A stretch of 64,000 nucleotides of DNA, taken from positions 248,001 to 312,000 of the forward strand of contig NZ_NOYI01000012.1 of the NCBI RefSeq assembly GCF_002258785.1, given 5' to 3'. The notes beneath the pieces are model-generated. The model was not told where the DNA came from, ran no database searches, and worked only from the letters and a program-made list of their open reading frames with translations. Position 1 is the first letter of the stretch. Every line of letters starts with the position of its first letter. The translations under genes were made by a program, and so were the position numbers. Shown in pieces: positions 49,153-60,786 of the stretch. The DNA comes from Rhodococcus sp. 06-235-1A (GTDB lineage Bacteria > Actinomycetota > Actinomycetes > Mycobacteriales > Mycobacteriaceae).

Positions 49153-49167
49153 GGAGGACATTCCTCC
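49153..49167. promoter_or_regulatory. TetR operator site 1 (GGAGG-N5-CCTCC)
   Basis: GGAGGACATTCCTCC is a 15-bp inverted repeat 26 nt upstream of the TetR start. It matches site 2 at 49196-49210 in both arms. Confidence 0.6.
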
Positions 49168-49194
49168 ACTTAGCTGCTACCTTTGCTCTACAAC

Positions 49195-49211
49195 CGGAGG
49201 GTACACCTCCG
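49195..49211. promoter_or_regulatory. TetR operator site 2 (GGAGG-N5-CCTCC)
   Basis: CGGAGGGTACACCTCCG is a perfect 6-bp-arm repeat with a 5-nt centre, placed 22 nt upstream of the exporter start. The centre-to-centre distance from site 1 is 43 bp, about four helical turns, so two TetR dimers could bind on one face. Confidence 0.6.
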
Positions 49212-49232
49212 CATAGTCGAACCGAGGACACT

Positions 49233-50750
49233 ATGACCACCCTTTCATCGGAGAACGTGGGCGACGCCACGTCGACCACTTCGCCGGTCGACGAGCGCGC
49301 GCATCGGAATCGTTGGCTGATTCTCGCGACGCTCGGACTGGCTCAGCTCATGGTCGTGCTCGACGCGACCATCGTGAACATCGCACTCCCCGCCGCCCAG
49401 CTCGACCTGGGCTTCGACAACGCCGACCGCTCCTGGGTCGTCACCGCGTATGCACTCGCGTTCGGCAGCCTGTTGCTGCTCGGCGGCCGCCTCAGCGACC
49501 TGTTCGGACGACGCAACACCTTCCTCATCGGACTCGTCGGCTTCGCGCTGATGTCCGCAGTGGGCGGCGCGGCCGTCAACTTCGGCATGCTCGTTGCTGC
49601 GCGCGCGGGCCAAGGTCTCTTCGGTGCGCTACTGGCCCCTGCGGCTCTGTCGCTGCTGGCCACCACCTTCACCGATACCAAGGAACGCGCCAAGGCATTC
49701 GGCATCTTCGGTGCCATCGCCGGCGGTGGCGGTGCACTCGGCCTGCTGCTCGGCGGCATGCTCACCGAATGGGCCAACTGGCGCTGGAGCCTGTACGTCA
49801 ACCTGATCTTCGCCGCGCTCGCCTTCGTCGGCGGGTTCCTGTTCCTGGCCAAGCACAAGGTCGACGTCCGCCCCAAGCTCGACATCCCCGGCACGATCGC
49901 CGTCTCGGCCGCGCTGTTCTCGATCGTCTACGGCTTCGCCCACGCGGAATCCGACGGCTGGAGCAACGCGGTCACACTCGGATTCCTGGCGGCAGGTGTC
50001 GTGCTGCTCGCAGTGTTCGTGACCATCCAGATGCGCGTCGAGCATCCGCTGTTGCCGTTGCGGATCGTGCTGAACCGCACCCGTGCGGGATCGTTCCTGG
50101 CCGTATTCGTCACCGGCGCAGGCATGTTCGCGGTGTTCCTGTTCCTGACGTACTACCTGCAGAACACCCTGAAGTACACACCCATCACCACCGGGTTCGC
50201 GTTCATGCCGATGATCGCGTCGCTGATTCTCACGGCGACACTGTCGACGGCGCTTATCCTGCCCCGCTTCGGACCCCGCATCCTGATGACGACCGGCCTG
50301 GTCGTGGCTTCCATCGGCATGGGACTGCTGACGCAGATCGACATCGACAGCAGCTACGTCACGCACATCCTGCCCGGCCTGGTCATCATGGGTCTCGGAC
50401 TCGGAGCCACGATGGCACCGGCCATGCAGGGTGCGATCTCGGGCGTCGACCCGGACGACTCCGGCGTCGCATCGGCAACGGTGAACACCATGCAGCAGGT
50501 CGGCGGCTCGATCGGCACGGCGTTGCTCAGCACCGTGGCAGCCAACGCGGCCACCAGCTACGTCAGCTCCAACATGGCAACAGCAACCGATGCAGCACTC
50601 CTGCAGGCCAATGCCGAGATCGCCAGCTACACCACCACGTTCTGGTGGGCGTCGGGAATCTTCCTGCTCGGCGCAGTGCTGTCGGCCACGCTCTTGAAGA
50701 AGGGGCCGTTGCCCACGGCTCCCGAAGGTGCGGTTGTCGTAGGGCACTGA
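49233..50750 (+). CDS. DHA2 family multidrug MFS exporter
   Basis: This 505-aa protein has 14 membrane helices. The acidic helix-1 motif LMVVLDATIVNIALPAAQ and the helix 2-3 motif GGRLSDLFGRR mark the EmrB/QacA drug/proton antiporter family. The ATG at 49233 is chosen because the operator lies just upstream. It is controlled by the divergent TetR gene (inference from operators). The substrate is unknown. Confidence 0.92.
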   Translation: MTTLSSENVGDATSTTSPVDERAHRNRWLILATLGLAQLMVVLDATIVNIALPAAQLDLGFDNADRSWVVTAYALAFGSLLLLGGRLSDLFGRRNTFLIGLVGFALMSAVGGAAVNFGMLVAARAGQGLFGALLAPAALSLLATTFTDTKERAKAFGIFGAIAGGGGALGLLLGGMLTEWANWRWSLYVNLIFAALAFVGGFLFLAKHKVDVRPKLDIPGTIAVSAALFSIVYGFAHAESDGWSNAVTLGFLAAGVVLLAVFVTIQMRVEHPLLPLRIVLNRTRAGSFLAVFVTGAGMFAVFLFLTYYLQNTLKYTPITTGFAFMPMIASLILTATLSTALILPRFGPRILMTTGLVVASIGMGLLTQIDIDSSYVTHILPGLVIMGLGLGATMAPAMQGAISGVDPDDSGVASATVNTMQQVGGSIGTALLSTVAANAATSYVSSNMATATDAALLQANAEIASYTTTFWWASGIFLLGAVLSATLLKKGPLPTAPEGAVVVGH

Positions 50751-50767
50751 GAGCGGCTGCGCCGCAT

Positions 50768-50812
50768 GTGACCGGAACCTCGTAGCCTGCTACGAGGTTC
50801 CGCTCACGTGCG
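50768..50812. repeat. Palindromic element, family A copy 3 (best copy)
   Basis: CGGAACCTCGTAG (50774-50786) pairs exactly with 50791-50803 around CCTG, and the symmetry extends outward to ATGTGA/TCACGT with one mismatch. It lies between the convergent exporter and aspT genes. Related elements lie at 13231-13276 and 13574-13616. Confidence 0.7.
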
Positions 50813-50813
50813 T

Positions 50814-52145
<1,332 letters not shown>

Positions 52146-52158
52146 TCACTGAAATAAA

Positions 52159-52246
52159 GGGGACCCCGCGCACCCGGCAGAGCCCATAGACCCTTGCTGC
52201 CTTCCGGCCCTGGGGGAGTTCACAGGATGCGCGCCGCGCGGGATCC
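52159..52246 (-). ncRNA. ffs: Signal recognition particle RNA (4.5S type)
   Basis: The minus strand carries the SRP core: ATCCTGTGAAC, CCCAGGGCCGGAAGGCAGCA with its GGAA tetraloop, then AGGGTCTATGGGC. The 5' end GGATCCCGCG pairs with the 3' end CGCGGGGTCC (wobble allowed), closing a single hairpin of about 88 nt as in small bacterial SRP RNAs. The 3' flank on this strand is CCTTTATTT, a short T-rich terminator tail. The exact ends are estimated. It lies between dnaX-side genes and aspT, as in mycobacteria. Confidence 0.92.
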
Positions 52247-52331
52247 GTTAGGAAGTGTAGCCGCCTCCCGTCGGACGACGCATCACCGCCCTTCGCGCCT
52301 CCCGATTTGGGAGATGGTGGGGGTAACCGGG

Positions 52332-52337
52332 TAAGCT
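52332..52337 (+). promoter_or_regulatory. Likely -10 box of tRNA-Ser
   Basis: TAAGCT lies 7 nt upstream of the tRNA 5' end, inside a small inverted repeat (GTGGGGG 52317-52323 with CCCCCAC 52338-52344). Confidence 0.4.
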
Positions 52338-52344
52338 CCCCCAC

Positions 52345-52432
52345 GGAGGATTCGCCTAGTGGCCTATGGCGCTCGCCTGGAACGCGGGTTGGGTTAACGC
52401 CCTCAGGGGTTCAAATCCCCTATCCTCCGCCA
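52345..52432 (+). tRNA. tRNA-Ser (anticodon GGA)
   Basis: The acceptor GGAGGAT (52345-52351) pairs with ATCCTCC (52422-52428); the discriminator is G and the CCA is encoded. The anticodon stem CTCGC/GCGGG holds the loop CTGGAAC with anticodon GGA, reading UCC/UCU serine codons. A long variable arm and a T-arm with GGTTCAAAT are visible. The 88-nt length is right for a class II tRNA. Confidence 0.95.
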
Positions 52433-52433
52433 G

Positions 52434-52465
52434 AGAAGCCCCCGTGACATGTCACGGGGGCTTCT
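52434..52465 (+). terminator. Terminator after tRNA-Ser
   Basis: AGAAGCCCCCGTGACA (52434-52449) is followed at once by its exact complement (52450-52465), giving a long GC-rich stem whose central bases form the loop, then TGCTGTTC. Confidence 0.75.
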
Positions 52466-52534
52466 TGCTGTTCGAGGCCTGTTCACCCGTCCTCCGGCCC
52501 GATCGCCCGCCCGGGTTCGGGCACCACCCCGTTC

Positions 52535-52650
52535 GCGTCAATGGACCCTTGCACCGGTCAGACGTATGCAAAGGTCCATCCACCCAGTTCACCATTCCGC
52601 GTCGATGTCACATTGACGCGCCCAGACGTCTGCAGTGGTCCATTGACGCG
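52535..52650. repeat. Three diverged copies of an intergenic repeat
   Basis: Copy 2 (52559-52579) CAGACGTATGCAAAGGTCC-AT and copy 3 (52623-52650) CAGACGTCTGCAGTGGTCC-ATTGACGCG are direct. Copy 1 (52535-52560) is inverted, GCGTCAATGGACC-CTTGCA. A half copy, CATTGACGCG, is at 52611-52620. Copies 1 and 2 can pair as a hairpin. The stretch 52466-52659 has no gene. Confidence 0.6.
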
Positions 52651-52659
52651 GGGCGCGGA

Positions 52660-53406
52660 CTAGCGAGCCGACCAACCACCGTCCATCGTGTACGACGCTC
52701 CGGTCACCATGCCCGCATTCTCGGAGGTCAACCACCCCACCAGTGAGGCGACTTCGGCGGGTTCGACGAGTCGCTTGATGGCGGCCTCCGTCAGCAGGAC
52801 TTTTTCGAGGACTTCGTCCTCGGGGATGCCGTGCGCGATGGCCTGGTCGGCGATCTGCTTTTCGACCAGTGGCGTGCGTACGTATCCCGGGTTGACGCAG
52901 TTGCTCGTCACTCCGTGGGCGGCGCCTTCGAGGGCCGTCACTTTCGACAGTCCTTCGAGTGCATGTTTGGCGGTGACGTACGCGACCTTGAATTCCGAGG
53001 CCCGCAGTCCGTGCACCGAAGACAGGTTGATCACTCGACCGAAGCCGCGAGAGTACATGTGCGGCAGTGCAGCTCGGATGAGCAGGAACGGAGCCTCGAC
53101 CATCAGTGTTTGGATTCTGCGGAACGCGCCTGGGTCGAAGTCGACGATCGGTGCGACGGTTTGGATGCCCGCGTTGTTGACGAGGATGTCGACGTCCAAG
53201 CGAAGATCGTCCAGCGCGGTGGTGTCGAGCAGATCCACCGACCACACCTCACCGCCGATCTCCGACGCCAATTCCTTTGCGGCCACGTCGTTCACATCGG
53301 CGAGGGTGACGTGGGCACCGCGGCCGGCGAGCTCTCGCGCACAGGCGGCACCGATCCCGGACGCTCCCCCGGTGACGAGGGCGGAGCGTCCGGTCAGGTC
53401 GGTCAC
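52660..53406 (-). CDS. 3-hydroxybutyrate dehydrogenase (short-chain dehydrogenase)
   Basis: This 248-aa SDR enzyme interconverts 3-hydroxybutyrate and acetoacetate with NAD. The cofactor motif TGGASGIGAACA is at about 12-23, NNAG about 90, and the catalytic Ser/Tyr/Lys are in INLSSVHG and AYVTAKHA. The C-terminal ADQAIAHGIPEDEVLEKVLLTEAAIKRLVEPAEVASLVGWL is typical of the PHB-dehydrogenase group. The GTG at 53406 overlaps the transporter stop by 4 nt. The transporter may import its substrate. Confidence 0.9.
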   Translation of the reverse strand: MTDLTGRSALVTGGASGIGAACARELAGRGAHVTLADVNDVAAKELASEIGGEVWSVDLLDTTALDDLRLDVDILVNNAGIQTVAPIVDFDPGAFRRIQTLMVEAPFLLIRAALPHMYSRGFGRVINLSSVHGLRASEFKVAYVTAKHALEGLSKVTALEGAAHGVTSNCVNPGYVRTPLVEKQIADQAIAHGIPEDEVLEKVLLTEAAIKRLVEPAEVASLVGWLTSENAGMVTGASYTMDGGWSAR

Positions 53407-54818
53407 CGCTGTGCGTTCTGATCGAGCAGACCGGCCTTCACCAGCTCGGCCTCGGTGGCCAAGTTCTTGGCGTCGGCGATGTCGATGCTCTCGAGCGCCA
53501 ATCCCCTTGTCTCCCTGGCGACGACGACGGCAACCACGGTGATGGCGCAGGCCACGGCCAGGTATACCGCGATCGGCACGGACGAGCCGTAGATGTCGAG
53601 CAGCTTGACCGCGATGATCGGGGCCAGCGAGCCGGCGACGATCGAGGTGACCTGGTAGCCGAGTGACACACCGGAGTAGCGCATCCGCGTCGGGAACATC
53701 TCGGCCATGATGGCGGGCTGGGTGGCGTACATGAACGCGTGGAACATCAGGCCGATGATGATGGCCAGCAGGATGACGACGTTGTGGCCGCTGTTCATCA
53801 TGGGGAACGCGAAGAAGCCCCAGGTGGCCGCAGTGAGCGCACCGGCAAAGTACACCGGACGACGACCGATGCGGTCGGCGAGCCTGCCCACCAACGGAAT
53901 CGTGCAGAAGTGGATTGCGTGAGCGATGAGCATCCACCACAGGATCGTGCTGGTGTCGGTGCCCACCTCGACCTTGAGGTACGTGATGGAGAAGGTGACG
54001 ACGAGGTAGTACATGACGTTCTCACCGAAGCGCAGGCCCATCGCGGTGAATACGCCACGCGGGTAACGCTTCACGACCTCGAAGACGCCGTACGACGCAG
54101 CCTTGATGACCTCGGCCTGCTTGTGTGCCTCGAGGAAGATCGGGGCGTCGGAGACCTTGGTGCGGATGTAGTAGCCGACGAAAACGATGACGGCGGAGAG
54201 CCAGAACGCGACGCGCCAGCCCCAGCTGAGGAAGGCTTCGTCGGACAGTGTGGTCGTCAGGACCAGCAGCGCGACGGTGGCGAGCAGGTTACCTGCGGGC
54301 ACGCCTGCCTGCGGCCAGCTGGCCCAGAATCCGCGAGACTTGTTCGGGCTGTGTTCTGCCACAAGGAGAACCGCTCCGCCCCATTCGCCGCCGACGGCGA
54401 AGCCCTGAATGAATCGCAGGGTGACCAGCAATGCCGGTGCCCAGTAGCCGATCGCCTCGAACGTCGGCAGGCATCCCATGAGGAACGTGGCTCCACCGAC
54501 GAGGACGAGGCTGAACTGCAGCAACTTCTTTCGGCCGTACTTGTCGCCGTAGTGGCCGAAGACGATGCCGCCCAACGGACGTGCAACGAAGCCGACGGCA
54601 TAGGTGACGAAGGCAGCGAGGATGGCGTCGAGCTCGCTGGTTCCGGCAGCGAAGAAGATCTTGCTGAACACCAGCGTTGCGGCGGTGCCGTAGAGGAAGA
54701 ATTCGTACCACTCGACGATGGTGCCTGCCATCGATGCCCCGACTACCTTCTTGAGGCCTGCGGGGGTGGCATCGGGATCCGGTTCGGACCGTTCGGTCAG
54801 CGGCTGATCGACGCTCAT
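53403..54818 (-). CDS. MFS transporter, metabolite/proton symporter (MHS) family
   Basis: This 471-aa protein has 12 helices with the MHS/ProP/KgtP family signatures IVEWYEFFLYGTAATLVFSKIFF and the loop GHYGDKYGRKK. It imports an organic acid, possibly 3-hydroxybutyrate given its coupled dehydrogenase (inference). The ATG at 54818 has AGGAGAG 6 nt upstream. It is divergent from a LysR gene. Confidence 0.9.
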   Translation of the reverse strand: MSVDQPLTERSEPDPDATPAGLKKVVGASMAGTIVEWYEFFLYGTAATLVFSKIFFAAGTSELDAILAAFVTYAVGFVARPLGGIVFGHYGDKYGRKKLLQFSLVLVGGATFLMGCLPTFEAIGYWAPALLVTLRFIQGFAVGGEWGGAVLLVAEHSPNKSRGFWASWPQAGVPAGNLLATVALLVLTTTLSDEAFLSWGWRVAFWLSAVIVFVGYYIRTKVSDAPIFLEAHKQAEVIKAASYGVFEVVKRYPRGVFTAMGLRFGENVMYYLVVTFSITYLKVEVGTDTSTILWWMLIAHAIHFCTIPLVGRLADRIGRRPVYFAGALTAATWGFFAFPMMNSGHNVVILLAIIIGLMFHAFMYATQPAIMAEMFPTRMRYSGVSLGYQVTSIVAGSLAPIIAVKLLDIYGSSVPIAVYLAVACAITVVAVVVARETRGLALESIDIADAKNLATEAELVKAGLLDQNAQR

Positions 54819-54940
54819 TGACTCTCCTGTGTTACTCGGCACTCGATGGTCACTGTTGTGACAGACCACACATTGGCGGGTTGCTCTGAGTATTGGTGCA
54901 GATGTTTGTCGGCGCAAGAGCCATGAACGCAGGTGGGATC

Positions 54941-54952
54941 TGCAAAACTGCA
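54941..54952. promoter_or_regulatory. Inverted repeat TGCAAAACTGCA before the LysR gene
   Basis: A small repeat with 4-bp arms directly upstream of the LysR ATG at 54956, in the divergent region with the hydroxybutyrate operon. It is a weak operator candidate. Confidence 0.3.
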
Positions 54953-54955
54953 CAC

Positions 54956-55864
54956 ATGACACGCGGTGGCGCGAAGATCCCCAGTGCAGACGACCTGCTG
55001 GTCCTTCTCGCTGTCAGTCGGACCGGTCGCTACAGTTCGGCGGCGGACGACCTGGGCATCAACCACACGACCATTTCCCGACGCATCGCCGCACTCGAGG
55101 ACACCCTCGGTGGCCGGGTCCTGACCCGGGGTGCCGGCGGCTGGGAGCTGACGCAACTGGGCCACGGCGCGCTGGCCGCCGCCGAGGCCGTCGAGGATGC
55201 GCTGCGCACCCTCGTCTCGAGCGACGCAGGTGCGCTGGAAGGCGTCGTACGTATTTCGGCGACCGACGGTTTCAGTGCCTACATCGCAGCCCCCGCTGCG
55301 GCGCGGGTGCAGCGCGCTCATCCGCGGGTGTCCGTGGAGATCGTCGCGGTCACCCGGCGCGCGTCGCAGCAACGTTCGGGCTTGGACATCGAGATCGTCG
55401 TCGGTCGGCCGCAGGTGCATCGCGCGGAGGCCATCCGGCTCGGGGACTATCTACTCGGCCTCTACGCCTCCGAGACGTATCTGAAGGAACACGGAACGCC
55501 TCGGGTGCCGGCCGACCTCTCTGCTCACCCGTTCATCTACTTCATCGACTCGATGCTGCACGTCGACGATCTGGATCTGGCCCCTAACTTCACCCCGACG
55601 ATGCGCGAATCGGTCACCTCCACCAACGTCTTCGTCCACGTCGAGGCCACTCGCGCCTCGGCGGGCATCGGACTGCTGCCGTGCTTCATGGCCGACCGCC
55701 ACCCCGACCTCCTACGAATCCTGCCCGACGCGATCGCCGTGAAACTGACCTACTGGCTCGTCACCCGCACCGAAACCCTGCGACGGCCGGAGGTCTCAGC
55801 AGTGGTCGACGCGATCCGCGCGGTCGTCACCGAGCAGCGCTCGGCTCTGTTGGGAGAGAGCTGA
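54956..55864 (+). CDS. LysR family transcriptional regulator
   Basis: This 302-aa protein has a winged helix-turn-helix (RYSSAADDLGINHTTISRRIAALEDTLGG, about 25-52) and a LysR ligand-binding domain (about 90-295). The ATG at 54956 is preferred over an upstream start because the helix-turn-helix begins right after it. It is divergent from the transporter-dehydrogenase operon and probably activates it in response to its substrate. Confidence 0.88.
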   Translation: MTRGGAKIPSADDLLVLLAVSRTGRYSSAADDLGINHTTISRRIAALEDTLGGRVLTRGAGGWELTQLGHGALAAAEAVEDALRTLVSSDAGALEGVVRISATDGFSAYIAAPAAARVQRAHPRVSVEIVAVTRRASQQRSGLDIEIVVGRPQVHRAEAIRLGDYLLGLYASETYLKEHGTPRVPADLSAHPFIYFIDSMLHVDDLDLAPNFTPTMRESVTSTNVFVHVEATRASAGIGLLPCFMADRHPDLLRILPDAIAVKLTYWLVTRTETLRRPEVSAVVDAIRAVVTEQRSALLGES

Positions 55865-55906
55865 CTAAAAGGCCGCGTCATATTTGTGTCATGACTGAAT
55901 TCCCGG

Positions 55907-55928
55907 CCGTAAAGGATCCGTAAGGATC
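55907..55928 (+). promoter_or_regulatory. Tandem direct repeat CCGTAA(A)GGATC upstream of kdp
   Basis: CCGTAAAGGATC (55907-55918) and CCGTAAGGATC (55918-55928) are head-to-tail copies about 11 bp apart, one helical turn. This spacing suits a response-regulator dimer such as KdpE. It lies 115 nt upstream of the first kdp frame. Confidence 0.5.
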
Positions 55929-55969
55929 GTCTTCGGGCCAATTTCGACGGCGTAAACATATCGGTGACC

Positions 55970-55988
55970 GGATGCCTAATAGGCGTCC
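55970..55988. promoter_or_regulatory. Inverted repeat upstream of kdp
   Basis: GGATGCCTA (55970-55978) and TAGGCGTCC (55980-55988) pair with one mismatch. It lies 54 nt before the first kdp frame and may be a KdpE or other operator, or a 5' leader hairpin. Confidence 0.35.
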
Positions 55989-56042
55989 GACCAGCGCTGA
56001 TGATGCGTTGGACCGCACTATGTCGAAGAGGCTTGAACGTTC

Positions 56043-56150
56043 ATGGCTGATTTGGGTTATCTCCTCGTCACGGCAGCGGGGTTCGGTGTGTGTGCACTGA
56101 TCCTGCGGGCGTTGGCGACCACTGCCACTACGAAGGCGAAGGCGAAATGA
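56043..56150 (+). CDS. Small membrane protein preceding kdpF
   Basis: This 35-codon frame begins ATG-GCT-GAT at 56043 and encodes MADLGYLLVTAAGFGVCAL, a single membrane helix, then a short RALATTATTKAKAK tail. Its TGA overlaps the kdpF ATG (ATGA, 56147-56150), giving translational coupling with the kdp genes. Similar short hydrophobic frames precede kdpF in other actinobacteria (recalled, not checked). It could be a Kdp-associated peptide. Confidence 0.55.
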   Translation: MADLGYLLVTAAGFGVCALILRALATTATTKAKAK

Positions 56151-56245
56151 CGCTCGACGGAACCATCAACGTCGTACTCGTGGTGATCGCCGCCGCGGTG
56201 GTCATCTATCTTTTCGTCGCTCTGCTCGACCCGGAGAGGTTCTGA
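56147..56245 (+). CDS. kdpF: K+-transporting ATPase subunit KdpF
   Basis: This 32-aa protein is a single membrane helix (INVVLVVIAAAVVIYLFVALLDPERF) ending in the typical LxxPERF. It stabilises the KdpABC complex. It starts in the stop of the previous small frame and ends 4 nt before the kdpA ATG. Confidence 0.92.
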   Translation: MTLDGTINVVLVVIAAAVVIYLFVALLDPERF

Positions 56246-56249
56246 GAAC

Positions 56250-58018
56250 ATGACTGCAGCTCTGGCAGCATCGCTCCAGATCCTCGTGGTCGTCGTCGTT
56301 CTGGCGATCGCGTACGTGCCCCTCGGTGACTACATGGCGAAAGTCTTTGCCACCGAACATGATGTCGACACAAACGCAGGAAGCCTCGGTGCCGCAGGGA
56401 GTACAGCCACCCTGCAGCGCACCCGCGGCGGCACAACCGTGTGGGCAGATCTTCGTATCGAAAAGCTGATCTACCGCCTCTGCCGGATCGACCCACGCTC
56501 CCAGCAGACCTGGGTCGGATACGCGCTCTCGCTGCTCGGCTTCTCCGCTGCGAGCGTCCTCTTTCTCTATGTGCTGCAACGAGTTCAGGGTGTTCTCCCG
56601 CTGAACGGAGGACTGCCGGGAGTGAGCCCGTCGGTCGCGTTCAACACCGCGATCTCCTTCGTCTCCAACACCAACTGGCAGTCGTACACACCCGAGACGA
56701 CGATGTCGAACCTGACGCAGCCCCTGGGCTTGGCGGTGCAGAACTTCGTTTCTGCCGCAGTCGGCCTCGCTGTCGCCATCGCCGTCGTGCGAGGTTTCGT
56801 GCGTGTGCGGACCGGCGGTGAGATCGGCAACTTCTGGGTCGACCTGGTCCGCGGAATCCTCCGCATCCTGCTCCCCCTGTCGTTCGTCATCGCACTGATT
56901 CTGCTGACGCAGGGCGTAATTCAGTCCTTCAGCACAGGGTTCGCCTCGACGGGACTCGACGGGTCGTCGGTCTCGAACGCACTGGCTCCGGTCGCCTCGC
57001 AGGAAGCGATCAAGGAACTGGGCACCAACGGTGGCGGAATCCTCGGCGCGAACTCCGCGCACCCGTTCGAGAACCCGACCCCCTTGACCAACGTCGTGCA
57101 GATCATCTCGATCCTGCTCATCCCGGTGGCACTGACCCGCACCTTCGGCACGATGGTCGGTGACCGTCGCCAGGGCCTGACCCTGCTCGCGGTCATGGCG
57201 GCGCTGTTCGCAGCACTCCTCACGGTCACTGCCGTCGCAGAATCCGGTGCCCGCGGCGTCGCCGCGCAGGCAGCAGGTTCGATGATGGAGGGCAAGGAAG
57301 TTCGATTCGGCATCCCCGGATCCACCCTCTTCGCTGTCGCGACAACGGGAACGTCCACCGGCGCAGTCAATTCCGCGCACGACAGCATGTCCCCACTCGG
57401 CGGCGGAGCCGTCCTGCTCAACATGCTCTTCGGTGAAATCGCCCCCGGCGGTGTCGGAACCGGTCTGTACGGACTGCTCGTGCTCGCGATCATCGCGGTG
57501 TTCGTGGGTGGACTCCTCGTCGGCCGTACGCCCGAGTACCTCGGCAAGAAGATCGGGCAGCGGCAGATCACCCTCGCCGCCCTGTCGGTACTGGTGATGC
57601 CCGCGTTGGTTCTGATCGGCACCTCGATCACCGTGATCCTGTCCTCCACCACCGGCTTCCAGGGCAACTCGGGTGACCCGGGTACGCCAGGATCGATACA
57701 CGGATTCACCGAGGTCCTCTACGCCTACGCCTCCGCCTCGAACAACAACGGCAGCGCGTTCGGCGGGCTGACCGTCACCAGCGACTGGTTCCAGACCTCA
57801 CTGGGCATCGCGATGCTGCTCGGACGCTTCCTGCCGATCATCTTCGTACTGGCACTGGCCGGTTCGCTCGCCACGTCCAAGCGCACCGCTCCGAATCCCG
57901 GCACTCTCCCCACGACCGGACCGCTCTTCACCGGACTGGTACTCGGAACCGCCGTTCTCGTTGCGGCACTGACATTCTTCCCGGCCCTGGCTTTGGGCCC
58001 GATCGCAGAGGCACTGCA

Positions 58019-58022
<4 letters not shown>
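56250..58022 (+). CDS. kdpA: K+-transporting ATPase subunit KdpA
   Basis: This 590-aa membrane protein selects K+. It has about ten helices and four pore-loop repeats; [19 protein letters not shown] is the first, with a second at [22 protein letters not shown]. It is slightly longer than E. coli KdpA (557 aa). The next gene, kdpB, overlaps by 4 nt (ATGA). The ATG at 56250 follows GGAGAGG. Confidence 0.97.
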
Positions 58023-60115
<2,093 letters not shown>

Positions 60116-60116
60116 C

Positions 60117-60755
60117 ATGCGTTTCGTACAGAGATTTCTCGGTCAGATCGTGGCAGGACTGTCGGTGCTGCTGGCGCTGACGGTCATCGTCGGTATCGGG
60201 TATCCAGCGGCGGTATGGGCGGTGAGCCGCATCGGATCCAGCTCTGCCGAGGGGTCGCCGCTGCGTGACGCGAACGGGTGCGTCGTCGGTAGCAGTCTGA
60301 TCGGGGTCGACCCGCAGGTTCAAGAGGGAGCGCCGGATCCGTTCTTCCACAACCGAGTTACCGGTTCCGTCTCCGACGAGGATGCCTTTGCCGCGAGCGA
60401 CCCGGCCGCGTCGTTGCCCACCAACCAGGGCCCCAGTAGCGAAGCACTGGCGGCATTCATCGAAGAACGGCGTGCAGTCATCGCCGAGCGTGACGGCGTC
60501 GACCCGGCCGCCGTGCCGGTGGACGCGGTCACCGGATCCGGCTCGGGTATCGATCCCGATATCAGCCCCGCCTACGCGGCGATTCAGATCCAACGCGTCG
60601 CGCAGGTCAACGACATGAGCGTCGACGCGGTGACGGCTCTGGTCGCCGAACACACCGACGGCAGGCAGCTCGGGTTCCTCGGCAACGAGACGGTGAACGT
60701 GCCGGAGCTCAATGTCGCTCTGGGACTGACGGCACCGGGGTGCGGTACGAGCTGA
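60117..60755 (+). CDS. kdpC: K+-transporting ATPase subunit KdpC
   Basis: This 212-aa protein has one N-terminal helix (IVAGLSVLLALTVIVGIGYPAAVWAV) and an extracytoplasmic domain with GSSLIGVDPQVQEGAPDPFFHNRV and DPDISPAYAAIQIQRVAQ, the KdpC signatures. It raises ATP affinity of KdpB. The ATG is at 60117. Its length is close to the usual 190-200 aa. Confidence 0.96.
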   Translation: MRFVQRFLGQIVAGLSVLLALTVIVGIGYPAAVWAVSRIGSSSAEGSPLRDANGCVVGSSLIGVDPQVQEGAPDPFFHNRVTGSVSDEDAFAASDPAASLPTNQGPSSEALAAFIEERRAVIAERDGVDPAAVPVDAVTGSGSGIDPDISPAYAAIQIQRVAQVNDMSVDAVTALVAEHTDGRQLGFLGNETVNVPELNVALGLTAPGCGTS

Positions 60756-60786
60756 GCCTCGACGGTCCAGGGCAGCAGGTAGAGAC

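Noticed and set aside
56202..57701. 499-codon minus-strand frame opposite kdpA
   Set aside because: Shadow of kdpA; no ribosome site, no domain, and highly skewed Gly/Arg/Gln/Asp composition.
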